Made by a program: the position numbers and the translations under genes. A stretch of DNA of 64,000 nucleotides from Nitrosovibrio sp. Nv4 (lineage in GTDB: Bacteria; Pseudomonadota; Gammaproteobacteria; Burkholderiales; Nitrosomonadaceae): positions 1,116,001 through 1,180,000 of the forward strand of contig NZ_OCMZ01000002.1 of the NCBI RefSeq assembly GCF_900215485.1. The letters are read 5' to 3'. Each line of letters opens with the position of its first letter. Positions within the stretch are counted from its first letter, which is position 1. Positions 1 to 10,553 of the stretch are shown in pieces. Under the pieces are notes generated by a model. It was given only the letters and a program-made list of their open reading frames with translations, did no database searches and was not told the origin of the DNA.

Positions 1-219
1 ATGTTGTGCCAATGCTACTGACAGCCAGCCTTTACCGGCATCGCCCAGCAGTGTAAAGACGGCCGCCGCTTTTTTTCCGCTACGCAGCACGTTCGTCGCT
101 CCTGGATTCTTCGAACCATACGTACGCGGGTCGGGCAGGCGGAAGAGCCAGCTTGCCAGTACTCCAAAGGAAATGGACCCCAGCAGATAGGCCAGCAGGA
201 TCAAAGCCAGCAGCGTCAT
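1..219 (-). CDS. plsY: Glycerol-3-phosphate acyltransferase PlsY, N-terminal part (cut by window edge)
   Basis: Only the first 73 codons are inside the window; the gene runs off the left edge. PlsY is the inner-membrane enzyme that transfers an acyl group from acyl-phosphate to glycerol-3-phosphate, the first step of phospholipid synthesis. The visible part has a first hydrophobic segment that runs into the family motif GSISFG, followed by the loop motif [12 protein letters not shown] and the start of the next segment with the GDAGKG motif. These are hallmark PlsY loops. The start is the ATG complementary to 217-219. It is divergent from folB, an arrangement common in proteobacteria. Confidence 0.9.
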   Translation of the reverse strand, partial: MTLLALILLAYLLGSISFGVLASWLFRLPDPRTYGSKNPGATNVLRSGKKAAAVFTLLGDAGKGWLSVALAQH

Positions 220-320
220 CTTGTTAGCGCCATGTTTGCAAATAGAATAGAATCCCTGCGCTGCTGATTCTACGTGATAAACAGCTTCAATAATGCATCT
301 TGAATGGGTCTTAAATCCTC

Positions 321-680
321 ATGGATATCATTTTTCTGCACGAACTCAAGGTCAAAACGCTGGTTGGCATTTACCCGTGGGAACTCAACGCCGAACAAAC
401 CATCCAGCTCGATCTGGAAATCGCGTTGCCAACGGACCTGGCCTGCCAGACAGACAATTTCGAGGACGCTCTGGATTATGCCGCTATTGTCCAACGCATC
501 AACGATACGCTTGCGCAGAAACATTTCTCCCTGCTGGAAGCCTTGGCCGAACACATTGCGCAGATCATCCTGACGGAATTCAAATCGCCATGGGTCAAAG
601 TTAGCGTGGCGAAACTCAGCGTGATACGCGGTGTGAAAAGAGTGGGGGTGCGCATCGAACGGAAATCGAAATCGGTATAG
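321..680 (+). CDS. folB: Dihydroneopterin aldolase FolB
   Basis: A 119-residue protein of normal FolB length. It makes 6-hydroxymethyl-dihydropterin and glycolaldehyde from dihydroneopterin in folate synthesis in the cytosol. The start MDIIFLHELKVKTLVGIYPWE matches the family N-terminus (the short I-x-G-I-x-x-WE segment). The centre carries LDYAAIVQRI, and the segment LLEALAEHIAQIIL contains the catalytic-region Glu. The C-terminus has the typical V.KL.VIRGVK..GV.IER strand. The ATG at 321 aligns with known N-termini, although upstream ribosome-binding signals are weak. It is divergent from plsY. Confidence 0.93.
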   Translation: MDIIFLHELKVKTLVGIYPWELNAEQTIQLDLEIALPTDLACQTDNFEDALDYAAIVQRINDTLAQKHFSLLEALAEHIAQIILTEFKSPWVKVSVAKLSVIRGVKRVGVRIERKSKSV

Positions 681-858
681 GGCGCGCAGGCGACTCGAAT
701 TCCCCGAAGTCATTGGGCTCACCGTCCTGGCGAGGGGAACGAGGACAGAGATTTGCCATTCCCGAACCGGGAATGGCAAGAGTGCTCTACGAGGAGAACA
801 AACAATTACGGATCCGAAAACCGCTACGTGGTGATCGCGGAATTGCAATTGTCCCAGA

Positions 859-1449
859 CTACCCCGCGATTAATGCCGCCTCGATTTCAGTAAAAGTCTT
901 GGCAATTTCCATGGACGAAATTGTGGCGCCGAGCTGCTTCTCGATTTGCGTCAGTGAAAAAATGCCGCATACCGCTGACGTGCCGTCTACATCTTTCTCT
1001 ATCACCAACGTATGTTGCCGTCCCATATCCCGCAAACTGGCAATGACATTTCCAACCTTGGCGCCCTGAACTTCCTGGATAGGAATAGCTTCCAGTCGGT
1101 CTAGGGGGGTCATGATATCGGAAACCAGAATCTCATTATGCTTTACACACCGCTCCTGGATGAAGCGCAGGGGCTTTTCACCGAGAATATCGGTTGCGGT
1201 GATAATACCGCAGAGAAGCTTATCCTGGTCTAATACGAGCAAGGACCGTACGCCGCGTTGCATCATGTATGCGTTAGCGGACTCCATCGTCATATGCGGA
1301 CCGATTATGGCGGCATGGATGTTCCGCAGGTCGGTCATCACATCAAGGGCGGGCGACGTCAGCGTTACAGGTTTGGGCGGAGCGGAGAAAACTACCCGGA
1401 CAGTACCTGTGAGACGCTGTGCGGGAAGGAGGTGATAGTCGGGCATGGC
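859..1449 (-). CDS. Tandem CBS-domain protein
   Basis: About 196 residues. Two CBS motifs are visible: the first around MMQRGVRSLLVLD..KLLCGIITATDILG, followed by a linker DIMTPLDRLEAIP, the second around SLRDMGRQHTLVIE..GTSAVCGIFSLTQIEKQLG. CBS pairs bind adenosyl ligands such as AMP or ATP and usually regulate another activity; no catalytic domain is attached here, so the partner is unknown. The reading frame is open back to 1518, but the ATG at 1449 is preceded by a strong GGAGG about eight bases upstream, so I chose that start. It stands alone, convergent with folB. Confidence 0.8.
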   Translation of the reverse strand, partial: AMPDYHLLPAQRLTGTVRVVFSAPPKPVTLTSPALDVMTDLRNIHAAIIGPHMTMESANAYMMQRGVRSLLVLDQDKLLCGIITATDILGEKPLRFIQERCVKHNEILVSDIMTPLDRLEAIPIQEVQGAKVGNVIASLRDMGRQHTLVIEKDVDGTSAVCGIFSLTQIEKQLGATISSMEIAKTFTEIEAALIAG

Positions 1450-2009
1450 ATTATCCTCCGGCGTTAAGCGGAATACACCCGAACTCGACAAAATAAAGTT
1501 CAAGCATTCCTCGATCAAACTCTACGCTCACCACAATGAAGGGTCAATACGACTTTCGCGACCAACAAGGAAACCTCTGCAACTAGTCTGCAGGATTATC
1601 AGCAGGCACGACGTCGGCTTTTAGGGCTGGAATGCTCAAAAGCAAGGGGGCCAAGGGAGAGGGGAGCAGCAACGTGAAGAGCCGATTTTTCCGACAAAAG
1701 TCTGACGAAAGCCAGAGAAGCAGACCGCTTACGCAATGCAATTGGAGGCCCATCCATTGCGCCATCTCGAGCCCGCAAGGGCACTTATCAAATCCTATTA
1801 AATTCTCGCCAGGCCGATCTACCAGTCATTGAATTCCTTTCTGCCAAGCAGCATCGCGGCGATAAGGGGCCCCTGGCTTGCGGTCTCGGCGGTAGTGAAC
1901 ACAAGGGTTTTGACGGTCATTTTCGATTCGGTGTTATGTGGGAAAACGAACAGAGGCGACAACTGAAACTGTGGAAGATTGTCTCCGGATTTCTTATAGA
2001 GGGTGCAAT
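1450..2009. other. Intergenic stretch, no gene recognised
   Basis: About 560 bases between the CBS-domain gene and a small plus-strand reading frame. Short open frames exist on both strands but their translations are rich in Arg, Ser and Pro and look like chance frames. No tRNA, terminator with a clear U-run, or insertion-sequence end was seen. Confidence 0.4.
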
Positions 2010-2189
2010 ATGAAAAAATTATATCGAAATATGTCTGATCTTAATCCTGCCGAATTTGATAACTGGATTGAGACGACTACGACAAAAATATTCAAGCACA
2101 CAAAAATGAATAAAAATAAATTTTGGGGCGATACTGAAAATAACCGGGATCGAAACAAGAAAAAACGGGACGTCAGACCTTATTCCTGA
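2010..2189 (+). CDS. Small hydrophilic hypothetical protein
   Basis: A 59-residue frame starting [28 protein letters not shown] in two blocks, very rich in Lys, Asn and Asp. The ATG at 2010 has AGAGGG six bases upstream, a fair ribosome-binding site, so I prefer it to the in-frame start at 1938. The last ten bases overlap the 3' end of convergent pyrF. The base composition (A-rich) differs from the flanking core genes. No family recognised; it could be a real small protein or a chance frame. Confidence 0.4.
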   Translation: MKKLYRNMSDLNPAEFDNWIETTTTKIFKHTKMNKNKFWGDTENNRDRNKKKRDVRPYS

Positions 2190-2920
2190 GAAAGTTGAGG
2201 GGGTTCTATTCCTGGTTCCTGCTCATTCTTCGTTCCTTCGATTTCCTCATTCAATCGCCACAACATGGATACCGGGTCGCACGCCTGCGTGACGGGTCGG
2301 CCAATGACAAGGTAATCCACACCATTTTGGATTGCCTGGCGCGGGGTTGACACCCGTTTCTGCTCGTTCAGGGAAGCATCAGCCGGGCGTATTCCAGGCG
2401 TGACCAGGCAAAAATCCTTGCCCATCATTTTCCTGAGGCTCGGTGCCTCAAGCGCGGAACATACTACTCCATCCATTCCACAATCGTGCGCAAGCAAGGC
2501 CAGACGCTGTACCACATCCTGCGGATCGCCATTCAGGCCGATCTCGTTCAGGTCGCTGCGTTCCATGCTGGTAAGCAGAGTGACGGCGATTAGCTTGCTC
2601 AAGCCAGTCGGCACCGCCTCCCGCGCCGCCGATAGCATTCTTCTCCCCCCGAGGGCGTGAATATTCATCATCCATACACCCAGGCCGGCTGCAGCCTTGC
2701 ACGCATTCGCTACTGTGTTGGGAATATCGTGAAATTTCAAATCGAGGAAAACTTCGAATCCTCTCCCCATCAATTTTTCTACCAACTGCGGACCGGCAGC
2801 GGTAAAAAGCTCCTTGCCCACTTTTACCCTGCACCACTTTGGGTCAAGCTTCGCCGTAAGCTCTAATGCCTGTTTCGCAGCGGGAAAATCCAGAGCAACG
2901 ATAATCCGGGGATCACTCAT
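2180..2920 (-). CDS. pyrF: Orotidine 5'-phosphate decarboxylase PyrF
   Basis: A 246-residue protein that decarboxylates OMP to UMP, the last step of de novo pyrimidine synthesis. The N-terminus has IIVALDFP, and the catalytic DxKxxD is seen in [12 protein letters not shown]. Near the end are LVTPGIRP and the phosphate-binding [10 protein letters not shown]. The last 25 or so residues (acidic, ending EPPQLSQE) extend beyond the usual barrel. It is the last gene of the minus-strand run aroA-cmk-rpsA-ihfB-lapA-pyrF; the lapB gene often found between lapA and pyrF is absent. Confidence 0.95.
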   Translation of the reverse strand: MSDPRIIVALDFPAAKQALELTAKLDPKWCRVKVGKELFTAAGPQLVEKLMGRGFEVFLDLKFHDIPNTVANACKAAAGLGVWMMNIHALGGRRMLSAAREAVPTGLSKLIAVTLLTSMERSDLNEIGLNGDPQDVVQRLALLAHDCGMDGVVCSALEAPSLRKMMGKDFCLVTPGIRPADASLNEQKRVSTPRQAIQNGVDYLVIGRPVTQACDPVSMLWRLNEEIEGTKNEQEPGIEPPQLSQE

Positions 2921-2967
2921 AGTGTCTTTTCACCAAGGCTAAACAGGTATTTGAATAACCGCCGTGT

Positions 2968-3225
2968 TTATCCATGTTCACCCTGTACGGGATATTTTTT
3001 TCTGTATGCAGCAATTTCCCGCCGTTGCCTGAATATCTTGCCGAGGCAGGACCCGACACCAACCGCCACCCCCACGGCGAAAAACAACAATATTATCAAT
3101 ACCAGCGGCGCATGCCACTGGTAGCCGAAATAATAATGCAGCGTCACCGTTTCGGCGTTCCTCACGGTAAAGCCGAGCAGCAACAGAAACAGCACGATGC
3201 GCAAGAACCATTTCAGATAACGCAT
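2968..3225 (-). CDS. lapA: LapA-domain inner-membrane protein
   Basis: An 85-residue protein with two hydrophobic segments, roughly residues 5-22 and 38-60, separated by a short loop with HYYFGYQWHAPLVL, and a basic cytosolic tail (RQRREIAAYRKK). This layout is that of LapA (YciS), which in E. coli works with LapB in controlling lipopolysaccharide synthesis by regulating LpxC. LapB is not next door here. It lies between ihfB and pyrF, the usual place, and a terminator separates it from ihfB. Confidence 0.8.
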   Translation of the reverse strand: MRYLKWFLRIVLFLLLLGFTVRNAETVTLHYYFGYQWHAPLVLIILLFFAVGVAVGVGSCLGKIFRQRREIAAYRKKYPVQGEHG

Positions 3226-3326
3226 GATTCCTTTTCAGAAGGGGCCAAACATACGCCAGGACATGACCTCGACAGGAACACACCAATCGCCTTCCCTATC
3301 AGGTCGAGTTGCCTCAGTCTTAAGTG

Positions 3327-3359
3327 AAAAAAAAGCGGCATGATCCTGCGACCTGCCGC
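3327..3359 (-). terminator. Intrinsic terminator after ihfB
   Basis: Reading the minus strand, GCGGCA pairs with TGCCGC around a 13-base loop and is followed by eight T. It sits 27 bases after the ihfB stop and before lapA, so it should end or attenuate rpsA-ihfB transcription. Confidence 0.75.
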
Positions 3360-3386
3360 CTCGTACCTATCCATCTATATGAATTT

Positions 3387-3671
3387 TTAGCTTTTCTGAT
3401 CCACCCGTTCGCGCATTTCTTTCCCTGCCTTGAAATGAGGAACATACTTTTCGGGAACCTGAACCTTCTCTCCCGATTTCGGGTTGCGCCCGATACGCGG
3501 CGGCCGGTAGTTCAGATCGAAGCTGCCGAATCCGCGAATTTCAATGCGCTGTCCCTGTGACAAGCTCTTGGCCATGGCATCAAGTATCACCTTGACCGCA
3601 AGTTCAGCATCCTTCGCTCCTAATTGTGGATAACGCGCTGCAAGCCTTGAGATCAGTTCAGACTTCGTCAT
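3387..3671 (-). CDS. ihfB: Integration host factor beta subunit
   Basis: A 94-residue DNA-bending protein of the HU/IHF family. The start [17 protein letters not shown] matches IhfB; the frame is open further upstream into rpsA but that part is a shadow. The DNA-contacting arm is visible as [25 protein letters not shown] with the Pro that intercalates at the bend. IHF beta pairs with an alpha subunit encoded elsewhere. It begins ten bases after the rpsA stop, the normal co-transcribed arrangement. Confidence 0.95.
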   Translation of the reverse strand: MTKSELISRLAARYPQLGAKDAELAVKVILDAMAKSLSQGQRIEIRGFGSFDLNYRPPRIGRNPKSGEKVQVPEKYVPHFKAGKEMRERVDQKS

Positions 3672-3681
3672 GTCGCCCTTA

Positions 3682-5397
3682 TTATTGTTCAGTATTCTTG
3701 ACATCCATCTTGGCCTTAAGCAGCGCGCCCAGGCTGGTGGTTCCCGCGCTGGCAGCGCTATCCGCCGCAACCTTCTGAAGGGTATCAGATTCCTCTGCCG
3801 TATCCTTGGCCTTGATCGAAAGATTAATGCTCCGGTTCTTACGATCAACATTAATGATCATCGCCTGAACCGTATCGCCTTCCTTCAAGTGCGAACGAAT
3901 GTCCTCCACCCTGTCGCGCGATACTTCGGACGCGCGCAGATAACCTTCTACCTCATTCTCCAGTGCAATTACCGCACCCTTGGCATCAATTGACTTGACA
4001 GTACCTTTGACGATGCTGTTCTTGTCATTTACCGATACGAAGCTGTTGAATGGATCACCTTCCAATTGCTTGATGCCCAGCGAAATACGCTCCCGCTCGA
4101 CATCGATGGATAGCACGACGGCCTCAACTTCATCGCCTTTCTTGTAGTTGCGAACCGCTTCTTCGCCTGGCTGGTTCCAGGAAAGATCGGACAGATGCAC
4201 CAAGCCGTCTATGCCGCCTTGCAAGCCGATGAAAACACCGAAATCGGTGATGGATTTGATTTGTCCGCGCACCTTGTCACCTTTTTGATGATTCATGGCG
4301 AAGTCTTCCCACGGATTAACCTTGCATTGCTTCATGCCGAGCGAAATGCGACGCCGATCCTCATCGATTTCCAGAATCATCACTTCCACTTCATCGCCCA
4401 ACTGCACGATCTTGGAGGGATATACGTTCTTGTTGGTCCAATCCATTTCAGACACATGTACCAGTCCTTCAATACCTTGTTCGATCTCGACAAATGCACC
4501 GTAATCCGTCAGATTGCTGACCTTGCCGAACAAACGGGTATGAGGCGGATAACGCCGGGAAAGTCCTACCCATGGGTCTTCGCTCAGTTGCTTCATACCC
4601 AGCGATACGCGATTCTTCTCCTGATCGAACTTGAGCACCTTGGCGGTTACTTCATCGCCAACGCTGATGACCTCGGAGGGGTGTTTCACCCGACGCCACG
4701 CCAGGTCAGTGATATGCAACAGCCCGTCTATGCCGCCCAGATCCACGAATGCGCCGTAGTCCGTGATATTCTTGACAATTCCCTTGACCACGGCGCCTTC
4801 CGTCAGATTTGCAAGCAAAGTCTGTCGATCGGCACCCTGGCTTTCTTCAAGAACTGCGCGACGGGATACAACCACGTTGTTACGCTTGCGATCAAGTTTG
4901 ATGACCTTGAATTCCATCTCCTTGTTTTCGTAAGGGGTTGTATCCTTGACTGGGCGGATATCCACCAGCGAACCAGGCAGAAAAGCCCGAATGCCGTTAA
5001 TCATGGCAGTGAGGCCGCCCTTGACCTTGCCACTTACCACGCCGGCCACAATGGCGCCGCTTTCCATGGCAGCTTCCAGATCATGCCAGGCCGTAAGGCG
5101 CTTGGCCTTGTCGCGCGACAGGCGGGTCTCGCCGTAGCCATCTTCAAGGGCTTCGATGGCGACGCTGACGAAATCGCCGGGCTTGACTTCGATTTCGCCT
5201 TTGTCATTCTTGAATTCTTCGACAGGAATGAAACTTTCCGATTTCAGTCCAGCGTTTACAACCACAATGTTGTAATCAACACGAACAACCTGAGCGGTGA
5301 TGACTTCACCGACACGCATTTCCTGGCGGGAAAGACTTTCTTCAAATAACGCTGCAAAACTTTCGGAAGAATCTACAGCGGGGGAAGCAGTGGCCAT
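3682..5397 (-). CDS. rpsA: 30S ribosomal protein S1
   Basis: A 571-residue protein with six S1 RNA-binding repeats, the usual length. Repeats 3-6 are clear by recurring motifs such as [37 protein letters not shown] and [19 protein letters not shown]; the last two repeats are more divergent. The first two bind the ribosome and the others bind mRNA. It unfolds and docks mRNA on the small subunit. The long 400-base leader before it fits the known self-regulation of S1 in relatives, but no specific element was identified. Confidence 0.97.
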   Translation of the reverse strand: MATASPAVDSSESFAALFEESLSRQEMRVGEVITAQVVRVDYNIVVVNAGLKSESFIPVEEFKNDKGEIEVKPGDFVSVAIEALEDGYGETRLSRDKAKRLTAWHDLEAAMESGAIVAGVVSGKVKGGLTAMINGIRAFLPGSLVDIRPVKDTTPYENKEMEFKVIKLDRKRNNVVVSRRAVLEESQGADRQTLLANLTEGAVVKGIVKNITDYGAFVDLGGIDGLLHITDLAWRRVKHPSEVISVGDEVTAKVLKFDQEKNRVSLGMKQLSEDPWVGLSRRYPPHTRLFGKVSNLTDYGAFVEIEQGIEGLVHVSEMDWTNKNVYPSKIVQLGDEVEVMILEIDEDRRRISLGMKQCKVNPWEDFAMNHQKGDKVRGQIKSITDFGVFIGLQGGIDGLVHLSDLSWNQPGEEAVRNYKKGDEVEAVVLSIDVERERISLGIKQLEGDPFNSFVSVNDKNSIVKGTVKSIDAKGAVIALENEVEGYLRASEVSRDRVEDIRSHLKEGDTVQAMIINVDRKNRSINLSIKAKDTAEESDTLQKVAADSAASAGTTSLGALLKAKMDVKNTEQ

Positions 5398-5797
5398 TAT
5401 AAAAACACCTGATTTGGGATCCCATCAAAAAATGAATTCTGACGGGGTTAAAGGTTAGTCATAACTGCCTGATAACACCGTCTTCTTTCCGCTTCGGGCA
5501 AGAGGGCGATGAGGCAGCACACGCATGCTATTGTATTAACTGTCCTGAACTATCTATTTCAACTGGCGTTTCCTGATTCCAAAGAAACTATTTTGCCACA
5601 AGTAAGCCGCTTTGCCTGTAATATACGCGCCGGCCAGAAATGCCGATATCGTATCACGACGACGGGAGCACCGGCATTTCTCGTTCGCGCTTTATCACTT
5701 CCGACCACCCTGGACGATGATCAAGACCGATTAAGTCTGGTTTAAGACCAACCAGGACCAGCCATCGGGCGGATCAACAGGCTGCATCTTCGATTTT
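5398..5797. other. rpsA leader / cmk-rpsA spacer
   Basis: 400 bases between cmk and rpsA with no convincing gene. In relatives this region carries rpsA promoters and the S1 autoregulatory leader. A GC-poor, hairpin-prone stretch is present near 5720-5765, but no consensus promoter could be fixed by eye. Confidence 0.4.
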
Positions 5798-6478
5798 TCA
5801 AACATGCCCTTTTGCACAAATCTCAGCATACTGCTGGAGTACGCAATTTACCGCCTGAGTGATGTCGAGCGAAGTTGTGTCCAATAAATTCGTATCTGCG
5901 CCTAATTGCAACGGTGCCACGCTGCGATTGCAATCACGGGCATCGCGTTCCCGTATATCCTGCAAAAGGGTGGCAATATTAGCATCTACCCCTTTTTCCA
6001 TCAACTGCTTATGCCGCCTTTCCGCGCGAGTTTCGGCACTTGCGGTAAGAAATATTTTAAGAGCGGCTTCAGGAAAAACCACCGACCCCATGTCCCGCCC
6101 GTCCGCCACAAGGCCCGGAAGCTGGCAAAATGCGCGCTGCCGGGCTAATAGCGCCGTTCTGACCAGCGGATATGCAGCTATTCTGGAAGCCGAGTTACCG
6201 CATGCTTCCGAGCGAATCGCGTCGGCCACATTTTCATCGCCCATTCGAATTTCTGTATCTTTAAAGACGACATTGAGCCGTGCAGCGACTTCACTTAGTG
6301 TCTTTTCATCACCCAGATCGACTTCCGACCGCATTGCCGCCAGTGCCACCAGTCGATAGAGCGCGCCGCTGTCGAGATAATGAAACCCCAGCTTTGCCGC
6401 CACCTTTTGCGCCACGGTACCCTTGCCGGAGGCAGAGGGACCATCGATCGTGATCACCGGAATGTGATTAGTATTCAT
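5798..6478 (-). CDS. cmk: Cytidylate kinase
   Basis: About 226 residues. It phosphorylates CMP and dCMP with ATP. The P-loop [14 protein letters not shown] is at the N-terminus, and [15 protein letters not shown] and the LID region with [13 protein letters not shown] are typical of bacterial Cmk. I chose the ATG at 6478 because GAGG lies about eight bases upstream and the N-terminus then matches the family; an in-frame ATG at 6502 would overlap aroA. It is downstream of aroA by ten bases and upstream of rpsA, a widely conserved cluster. Confidence 0.95.
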   Translation of the reverse strand: MNTNHIPVITIDGPSASGKGTVAQKVAAKLGFHYLDSGALYRLVALAAMRSEVDLGDEKTLSEVAARLNVVFKDTEIRMGDENVADAIRSEACGNSASRIAAYPLVRTALLARQRAFCQLPGLVADGRDMGSVVFPEAALKIFLTASAETRAERRHKQLMEKGVDANIATLLQDIRERDARDCNRSVAPLQLGADTNLLDTTSLDITQAVNCVLQQYAEICAKGHV

Positions 6479-6488
6479 GAAAAATACC

Positions 6489-7835
6489 TCAATAAATTTC
6501 AACTGGAGATTCGCCCCGGTCGGTACGAATTATTGACGCGAACTTCTCGAAATAATCGGGAAAAGTCTTCGTTACGCAACCGGGATCATTGATACGCACA
6601 GGCGCGCCAAATGACGCCAGAGAGAAGCACATGGCCATCCTGTGATCGTCATACGTATCAATCACCGCGTGCGCGGTAAGGCCCCTCGCGGGCGGTGTGA
6701 TGCGCAGAAAATCTGCACCCTCCTCCACATCGGCGCCCAACTTGCGCAACTCATTCGCCATTGCCTCAAGGCGGTCGGTTTCCTTCACCCGCCAGCTTGC
6801 GATATTCCTGAGCGTGGTGGCGCCGCTGGCAAACAACGCGGCCACCGCAAGTGTCATTGCGGCATCCGGGATATGATTGCAGTCCATATCAATTGCCCGC
6901 AGATAATCACGTTCAGGTGCGCTCGCCTCGATCCAGTTATCGCCCATCCTGATCTTCGCACCCATTTCTTCCAGTGCTTCAGCAAAACGAACATCTCCCT
7001 GAAGGCTGTCATGCCCTATGCCTTCCACTCGTACCGGACCGGCACCGATAGCACCCGCGGCAAGGAAATAAGAAGCAGAGGATGCATCGCCCTCCACGAA
7101 TATCTCGCCCGGACTGCCATAATGCTGATCTGGACGCATAATGAAGCGCCGCCATTCCTCGCGCTCCACTTGAACGCCGAAACGGGCCATCAATGCAAGC
7201 GTCAGCTCAATGTAAGGCCGCGAAATCAATTCCCCCATCACCGTTATCGCCGCCGTTTCACCAGAAGAACCTGACGCAAATAAAGGCAACGCCATCAGCA
7301 AACCGGTCAGGAACTGGCTCGATACATCGCCTTTTACGGTTATCTCTTTTGCCCCACTTCCAGCAGGCTTGATTTGAAGCGGCGGGAACCCTTCCTTGCC
7401 GAGATAGGTGATATCGGCGCCCAACTGCCGTAGCGCATCCACCAGATCGCCGATGGGACGCTCGTGCATACGTGGCACACCGGACAACCGGTAATATCCA
7501 TGAGATAGCGCCAGCACGGCGGTCAATGGACGGAAAGCGGTGCCCGCGTTGCCCAGAAATAAATCGGCTTCGCCGATCGGGAAACGCAAGGGAAACTGTC
7601 CACCCACACCCTGCACACGATAATGATTTTCACTGATCTGAACGATGGGCACACCTAAAGTCTTAAGCGCTTCCAGCATTCGTTCCGTGTCATCGGAAAT
7701 AAGCAAATCGCGTATGTCTGTGGCGCCATGGGACAACGCGGCAAGCAACAGAATTCGATTGGAAATACTCTTGGAGCCAGGCAAACGCACCGTGCCCTGA
7801 GCAACCTTGACTGCCGGGAGATCAATAAAATTCAC
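6489..7835 (-). CDS. aroA: 5-enolpyruvylshikimate-3-phosphate synthase
   Basis: A 448-residue class I enzyme that joins PEP to shikimate-3-phosphate in aromatic amino-acid synthesis. [10 protein letters not shown] binds [24 protein letters not shown], and the late [13 protein letters not shown] are family signatures. The start is a GTG at 7835 (protein begins [10 protein letters not shown]), with only a weak AAGG upstream. In many relatives tyrA or hisC precedes it; here it is preceded by a doubtful small frame, so the cluster seems to begin at aroA. Confidence 0.95.
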   Translation of the reverse strand: MNFIDLPAVKVAQGTVRLPGSKSISNRILLLAALSHGATDIRDLLISDDTERMLEALKTLGVPIVQISENHYRVQGVGGQFPLRFPIGEADLFLGNAGTAFRPLTAVLALSHGYYRLSGVPRMHERPIGDLVDALRQLGADITYLGKEGFPPLQIKPAGSGAKEITVKGDVSSQFLTGLLMALPLFASGSSGETAAITVMGELISRPYIELTLALMARFGVQVEREEWRRFIMRPDQHYGSPGEIFVEGDASSASYFLAAGAIGAGPVRVEGIGHDSLQGDVRFAEALEEMGAKIRMGDNWIEASAPERDYLRAIDMDCNHIPDAAMTLAVAALFASGATTLRNIASWRVKETDRLEAMANELRKLGADVEEGADFLRITPPARGLTAHAVIDTYDDHRMAMCFSLASFGAPVRINDPGCVTKTFPDYFEKFASIIRTDRGESPVEIY

Positions 7836-7856
7836 ACTCTGCCTTGCGGATGAGCT

Positions 7857-8111
7857 TCACAATATGTCGATACGTGACGGGGCCCCATTATAATCCAGTC
7901 TGAGCAATTTCCCCGCCGGTAGCTTCTTCAGATGGGCTAAGAGACCTGCACGGGGCACTGTGGCACCTGCTAGAGACCTGAATAACTCCCGGCGTTGCTC
8001 AGCAGGGTCCGCCGCGGCTTCCTCGTTATGTGCGAGCAACGCGCGGAGAGTGAGAATGAGGCGCATATCGTTCATTCCCTTGTTTCCACTTTCCTGGGAG
8101 CCTGACAACAA
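7857..8111 (-). CDS. Doubtful small hypothetical protein upstream of aroA
   Basis: An 84-codon frame 21 bases upstream of aroA. A later start at MNDMRLIL is possible. The translation is Ala/Leu/Arg rich and looks helical, with no family resemblance. Position and strand would allow co-transcription with aroA, which is the only support. Confidence 0.25.
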   Translation of the reverse strand: MLSGSQESGNKGMNDMRLILTLRALLAHNEEAAADPAEQRRELFRSLAGATVPRAGLLAHLKKLPAGKLLRLDYNGAPSRIDIL

Positions 8112-8165
8112 ACTTTCCCCGAGACCGCTACATACCTGCCACCGCCACTCGGGTTGCGATAAAAT

Positions 8166-8204
8166 CAGGCGCTCACTGTTTTGAGCGCCTGAGTCGAGGA
8201 CTCA
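8166..8204. repeat. Two adjoining hairpins before cysK
   Basis: CAGGCGCTCA (8166-8175) pairs perfectly with TGAGCGCCTG (8182-8191) around a six-base loop. A second hairpin, TGAGTC-GAG-GACTCA (8190-8204), begins inside the end of the first, so both cannot form fully at once. No U-run follows on the plus strand and only a weak one on the minus strand, so a simple terminator is not shown. Confidence 0.6.
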
Positions 8205-8325
8205 ACAATAGCGTGGGGTTGCCATAGCTCTCCGCGATCATCTCGGGCCAAAGAACCTTTTCTTAAAATACGGATACGTGCCCAGAGGTTGATTCCGTAT
8301 ACTTCTTATACTCGGCAATCGAACA

Positions 8326-8369
8326 CGATAATTCATACGGAAGGGCGCGATAATTCATACAGAAGGAAG
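8326..8369 (+). repeat. 22-base tandem duplication covering the cysK ribosome-binding region
   Basis: Two adjoining 22-base copies, both beginning CGATAATTCATAC followed by GGAAGG or AGAAGG. The second copy ends eight bases before the cysK ATG and supplies its ribosome-binding site; the first copy carries a second, displaced purine-rich site. Confidence 0.75.
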
Positions 8370-8376
8370 CACCAGA

Positions 8377-9354
8377 ATGTCGCATTGGTTCAAAGATAGT
8401 TCACAGTCCGTCGGCCATACTCCGCTGGTCCGGCTCAACCGCATCACCGACGGTGCGCCGGCAACGGTGCTTGCCAAGATCGAGGGACGTAATCCTGCCT
8501 ATTCTGTAAAATGTCGAATTGGCACGGCAATGATCGAGGATGCGGAATATCGCGGATTGCTCCAGCCTGGAAAAGAACTGGTGGAACCTACCAGCGGCAA
8601 TACGGGCGTTGCCCTGGCGTCTGTGGCAGCCGCTCGCGGCATACCATTGACCTTGACCATGCCGGAAACCATGGGGCTGGAGCGCCGAAAACTGCTTGTG
8701 GCCTATGGCGCAAAATTGACCCTGACAGAAGGTGCGCGCGGGATGAAAGGCGCGGTGGCGAAAGCTGAAGAAATTGTCGCTTCCGATCCTGACCGGTACG
8801 TGTTGCTTCAGCAATTTTCCAACCCGGCCAACCCGGCCATCCACCACAGCACCACTGGTCCGGAAATCTGGAACGATACTGATGGCGCGATCGATATTTT
8901 TGTTTCCGGTGTAGGTACAGGCGGTACCATAACAGGTGTTTCGCGCTACATTAAAACGACGAAAGGAAAAGCGATCGTTTCAGTCGCTGTTGAACCGTCC
9001 GCGAGCCCCGTACTCGCCCAGCAACGCGCAGGCGAACCGCTGAGACCCGGCCCGCACAAGATCCCTGGTATCGGGGCAGGGTTCGTTCCGGAAAATTTGG
9101 ACCTGTCGCTGGTGGATGATATCGAACAGGTCAGTAATGACGACGCAATACGGTATGCGCGGCGCCTCGCACGCGAAGAAGGTATTATCTCGGGGATCTC
9201 ATGCGGGGCTGCTGTGGCAGTGGCAGTGCGTTATGCCAAGCGTCCTGAAAACGCCGGCAAAACGATTGTCGTCATTCTGCCGGATTCGGGGGAACGTTAC
9301 TTGAGCTCCATCCTCTTCGAGGACGTGTTTGACGCTCAAGAACCGGTGCAATGA
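8377..9354 (+). CDS. cysK: Cysteine synthase A (O-acetylserine sulfhydrylase)
   Basis: A 325-residue PLP enzyme that makes cysteine from O-acetylserine and sulfide. The PLP lysine is K45 in SVKCRIG; the substrate loop is EPTSGNTG; the PLP-phosphate loop is GVGTGGT; the C-terminal Ser contact is LPDSGERY. The overall match is to CysK rather than CysM. Its stop overlaps the ATG of the serine acetyltransferase, so the two are translationally coupled and probably form the cysteine synthase pair. The leader carries a tandem duplication with the ribosome-binding site. Confidence 0.95.
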   Translation: MSHWFKDSSQSVGHTPLVRLNRITDGAPATVLAKIEGRNPAYSVKCRIGTAMIEDAEYRGLLQPGKELVEPTSGNTGVALASVAAARGIPLTLTMPETMGLERRKLLVAYGAKLTLTEGARGMKGAVAKAEEIVASDPDRYVLLQQFSNPANPAIHHSTTGPEIWNDTDGAIDIFVSGVGTGGTITGVSRYIKTTKGKAIVSVAVEPSASPVLAQQRAGEPLRPGPHKIPGIGAGFVPENLDLSLVDDIEQVSNDDAIRYARRLAREEGIISGISCGAAVAVAVRYAKRPENAGKTIVVILPDSGERYLSSILFEDVFDAQEPVQ

Positions 9355-10304
9355 TGACAAAATTAAAAAAAATGGGACACTCATCATTGAAAGGAAAAGG
9401 GCTGGAAATCGATTCGGTTGTTGCCGAGTTACGCGCATTGCGTGTGAAATCGCTGGAAAACCGGCAAAGACGCGATAGACCGCCCAAGCTCCCTTCGCGC
9501 AAGGTATTGGTCGCGATCGCCGACGGATTGAGCGCCGTATTGTTTCCCAACCGTCTGGGTTTACCGGAGCTCACCAATGAGAGCGTCGATTATTACGTGG
9601 GACATACGCTGGATGTAACACTTCGCGAATTACTGGTGCAAGTGCGGCGTGAATTGCGCTTTACATCCGGCATCGAAACCCCGGGCACTGCGGATCGGGA
9701 GCAGGCTGGTGCCATTACCCAGGCATTTGCGCAACGATTGCCGCATATACGCACCCTGCTGGAAAGCGACATTCAGGCCGCTTACGAGGGGGATCCGGCT
9801 GCCCGAAGCATCGACGAAGTCCTCGTCTGTTATCCGGGAATAACAGCCATTACGCATTATCGGCTCGCCCACGAATTGCATTGTCTGGGCGCGCCACTGA
9901 TTGCGCGGATGATATCCGAAATTGCCCATTCCGCCACCGGTATCGAGATCCATCCGGGGGCAAGCATTGGCGGCAGTTTTTTTATTGATCACGGCACTGG
10001 CGTAGTCATCGGCGAAACCGCTATCATTGGCGAGCACGTGCGCTTGTATCAGGCAGTGACGCTCGGCGCCAAGCGGTTCCCGGTGGATGAGCATGGGGCC
10101 CTGGTAAAAGGCAATATACGGCATCCCATTGTCGAGGATGATGTCGTCATTTACGCTGGCGCCACCATTCTTGGACGCATTACCATCGGACGTGGTTCGA
10201 CTATCGGTGGCAATGTGTGGCTCACGCGCAGCGTTCCTCCCCGCAGCATTATCTCGCAGGCGCAGATACGCAATGAAGTATTTGATGGCGGCGCGGGAAT
10301 CTAG
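9351..10304 (+). CDS. cysE: Serine O-acetyltransferase (EpsC/CysE type)
   Basis: A 317-residue left-handed beta-helix acetyltransferase that makes O-acetylserine from serine and acetyl-CoA. The hexapeptide-repeat half is clear: [26 protein letters not shown] in the active-site region (with catalytic Asp-His), then [28 protein letters not shown]. The N-terminal 170 residues are helical and longer than in E. coli CysE, as in the EpsC group. The ATG overlaps the cysK stop (ATGA), which indicates an operon. Because the genes are coupled, feedback by cysteine would act at the enzyme level. Confidence 0.93.
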   Translation: MMTKLKKMGHSSLKGKGLEIDSVVAELRALRVKSLENRQRRDRPPKLPSRKVLVAIADGLSAVLFPNRLGLPELTNESVDYYVGHTLDVTLRELLVQVRRELRFTSGIETPGTADREQAGAITQAFAQRLPHIRTLLESDIQAAYEGDPAARSIDEVLVCYPGITAITHYRLAHELHCLGAPLIARMISEIAHSATGIEIHPGASIGGSFFIDHGTGVVIGETAIIGEHVRLYQAVTLGAKRFPVDEHGALVKGNIRHPIVEDDVVIYAGATILGRITIGRGSTIGGNVWLTRSVPPRSIISQAQIRNEVFDGGAGI

Positions 10305-10553
10305 GACGGGTATTCCAGTCGTCGGTATCATCACTTGATGCTGTGGCCACCGTATCTGGACTATATTGGCTGGGGCGCATCTTTTCAGACCCGGCTTCAA
10401 GCCAGCGGAATAGGAAACCCCGTGGCCCGAATTGCGCGGTAAATTCTCCCGGCGCGCGCCGGTCGGGTTGACGCTCAGCCGGCCAATACTTAGACTGTGT
10501 GGAAAATTACAAAAAAATGCTTTTAAAGCAGAACAGCAACGATACCGGATACT

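Noticed and set aside
4195-5349. 384-codon plus-strand frame opposite rpsA
   Set aside because: It is antisense to the S1 repeats and its translation has no family; rpsA fully explains the region.
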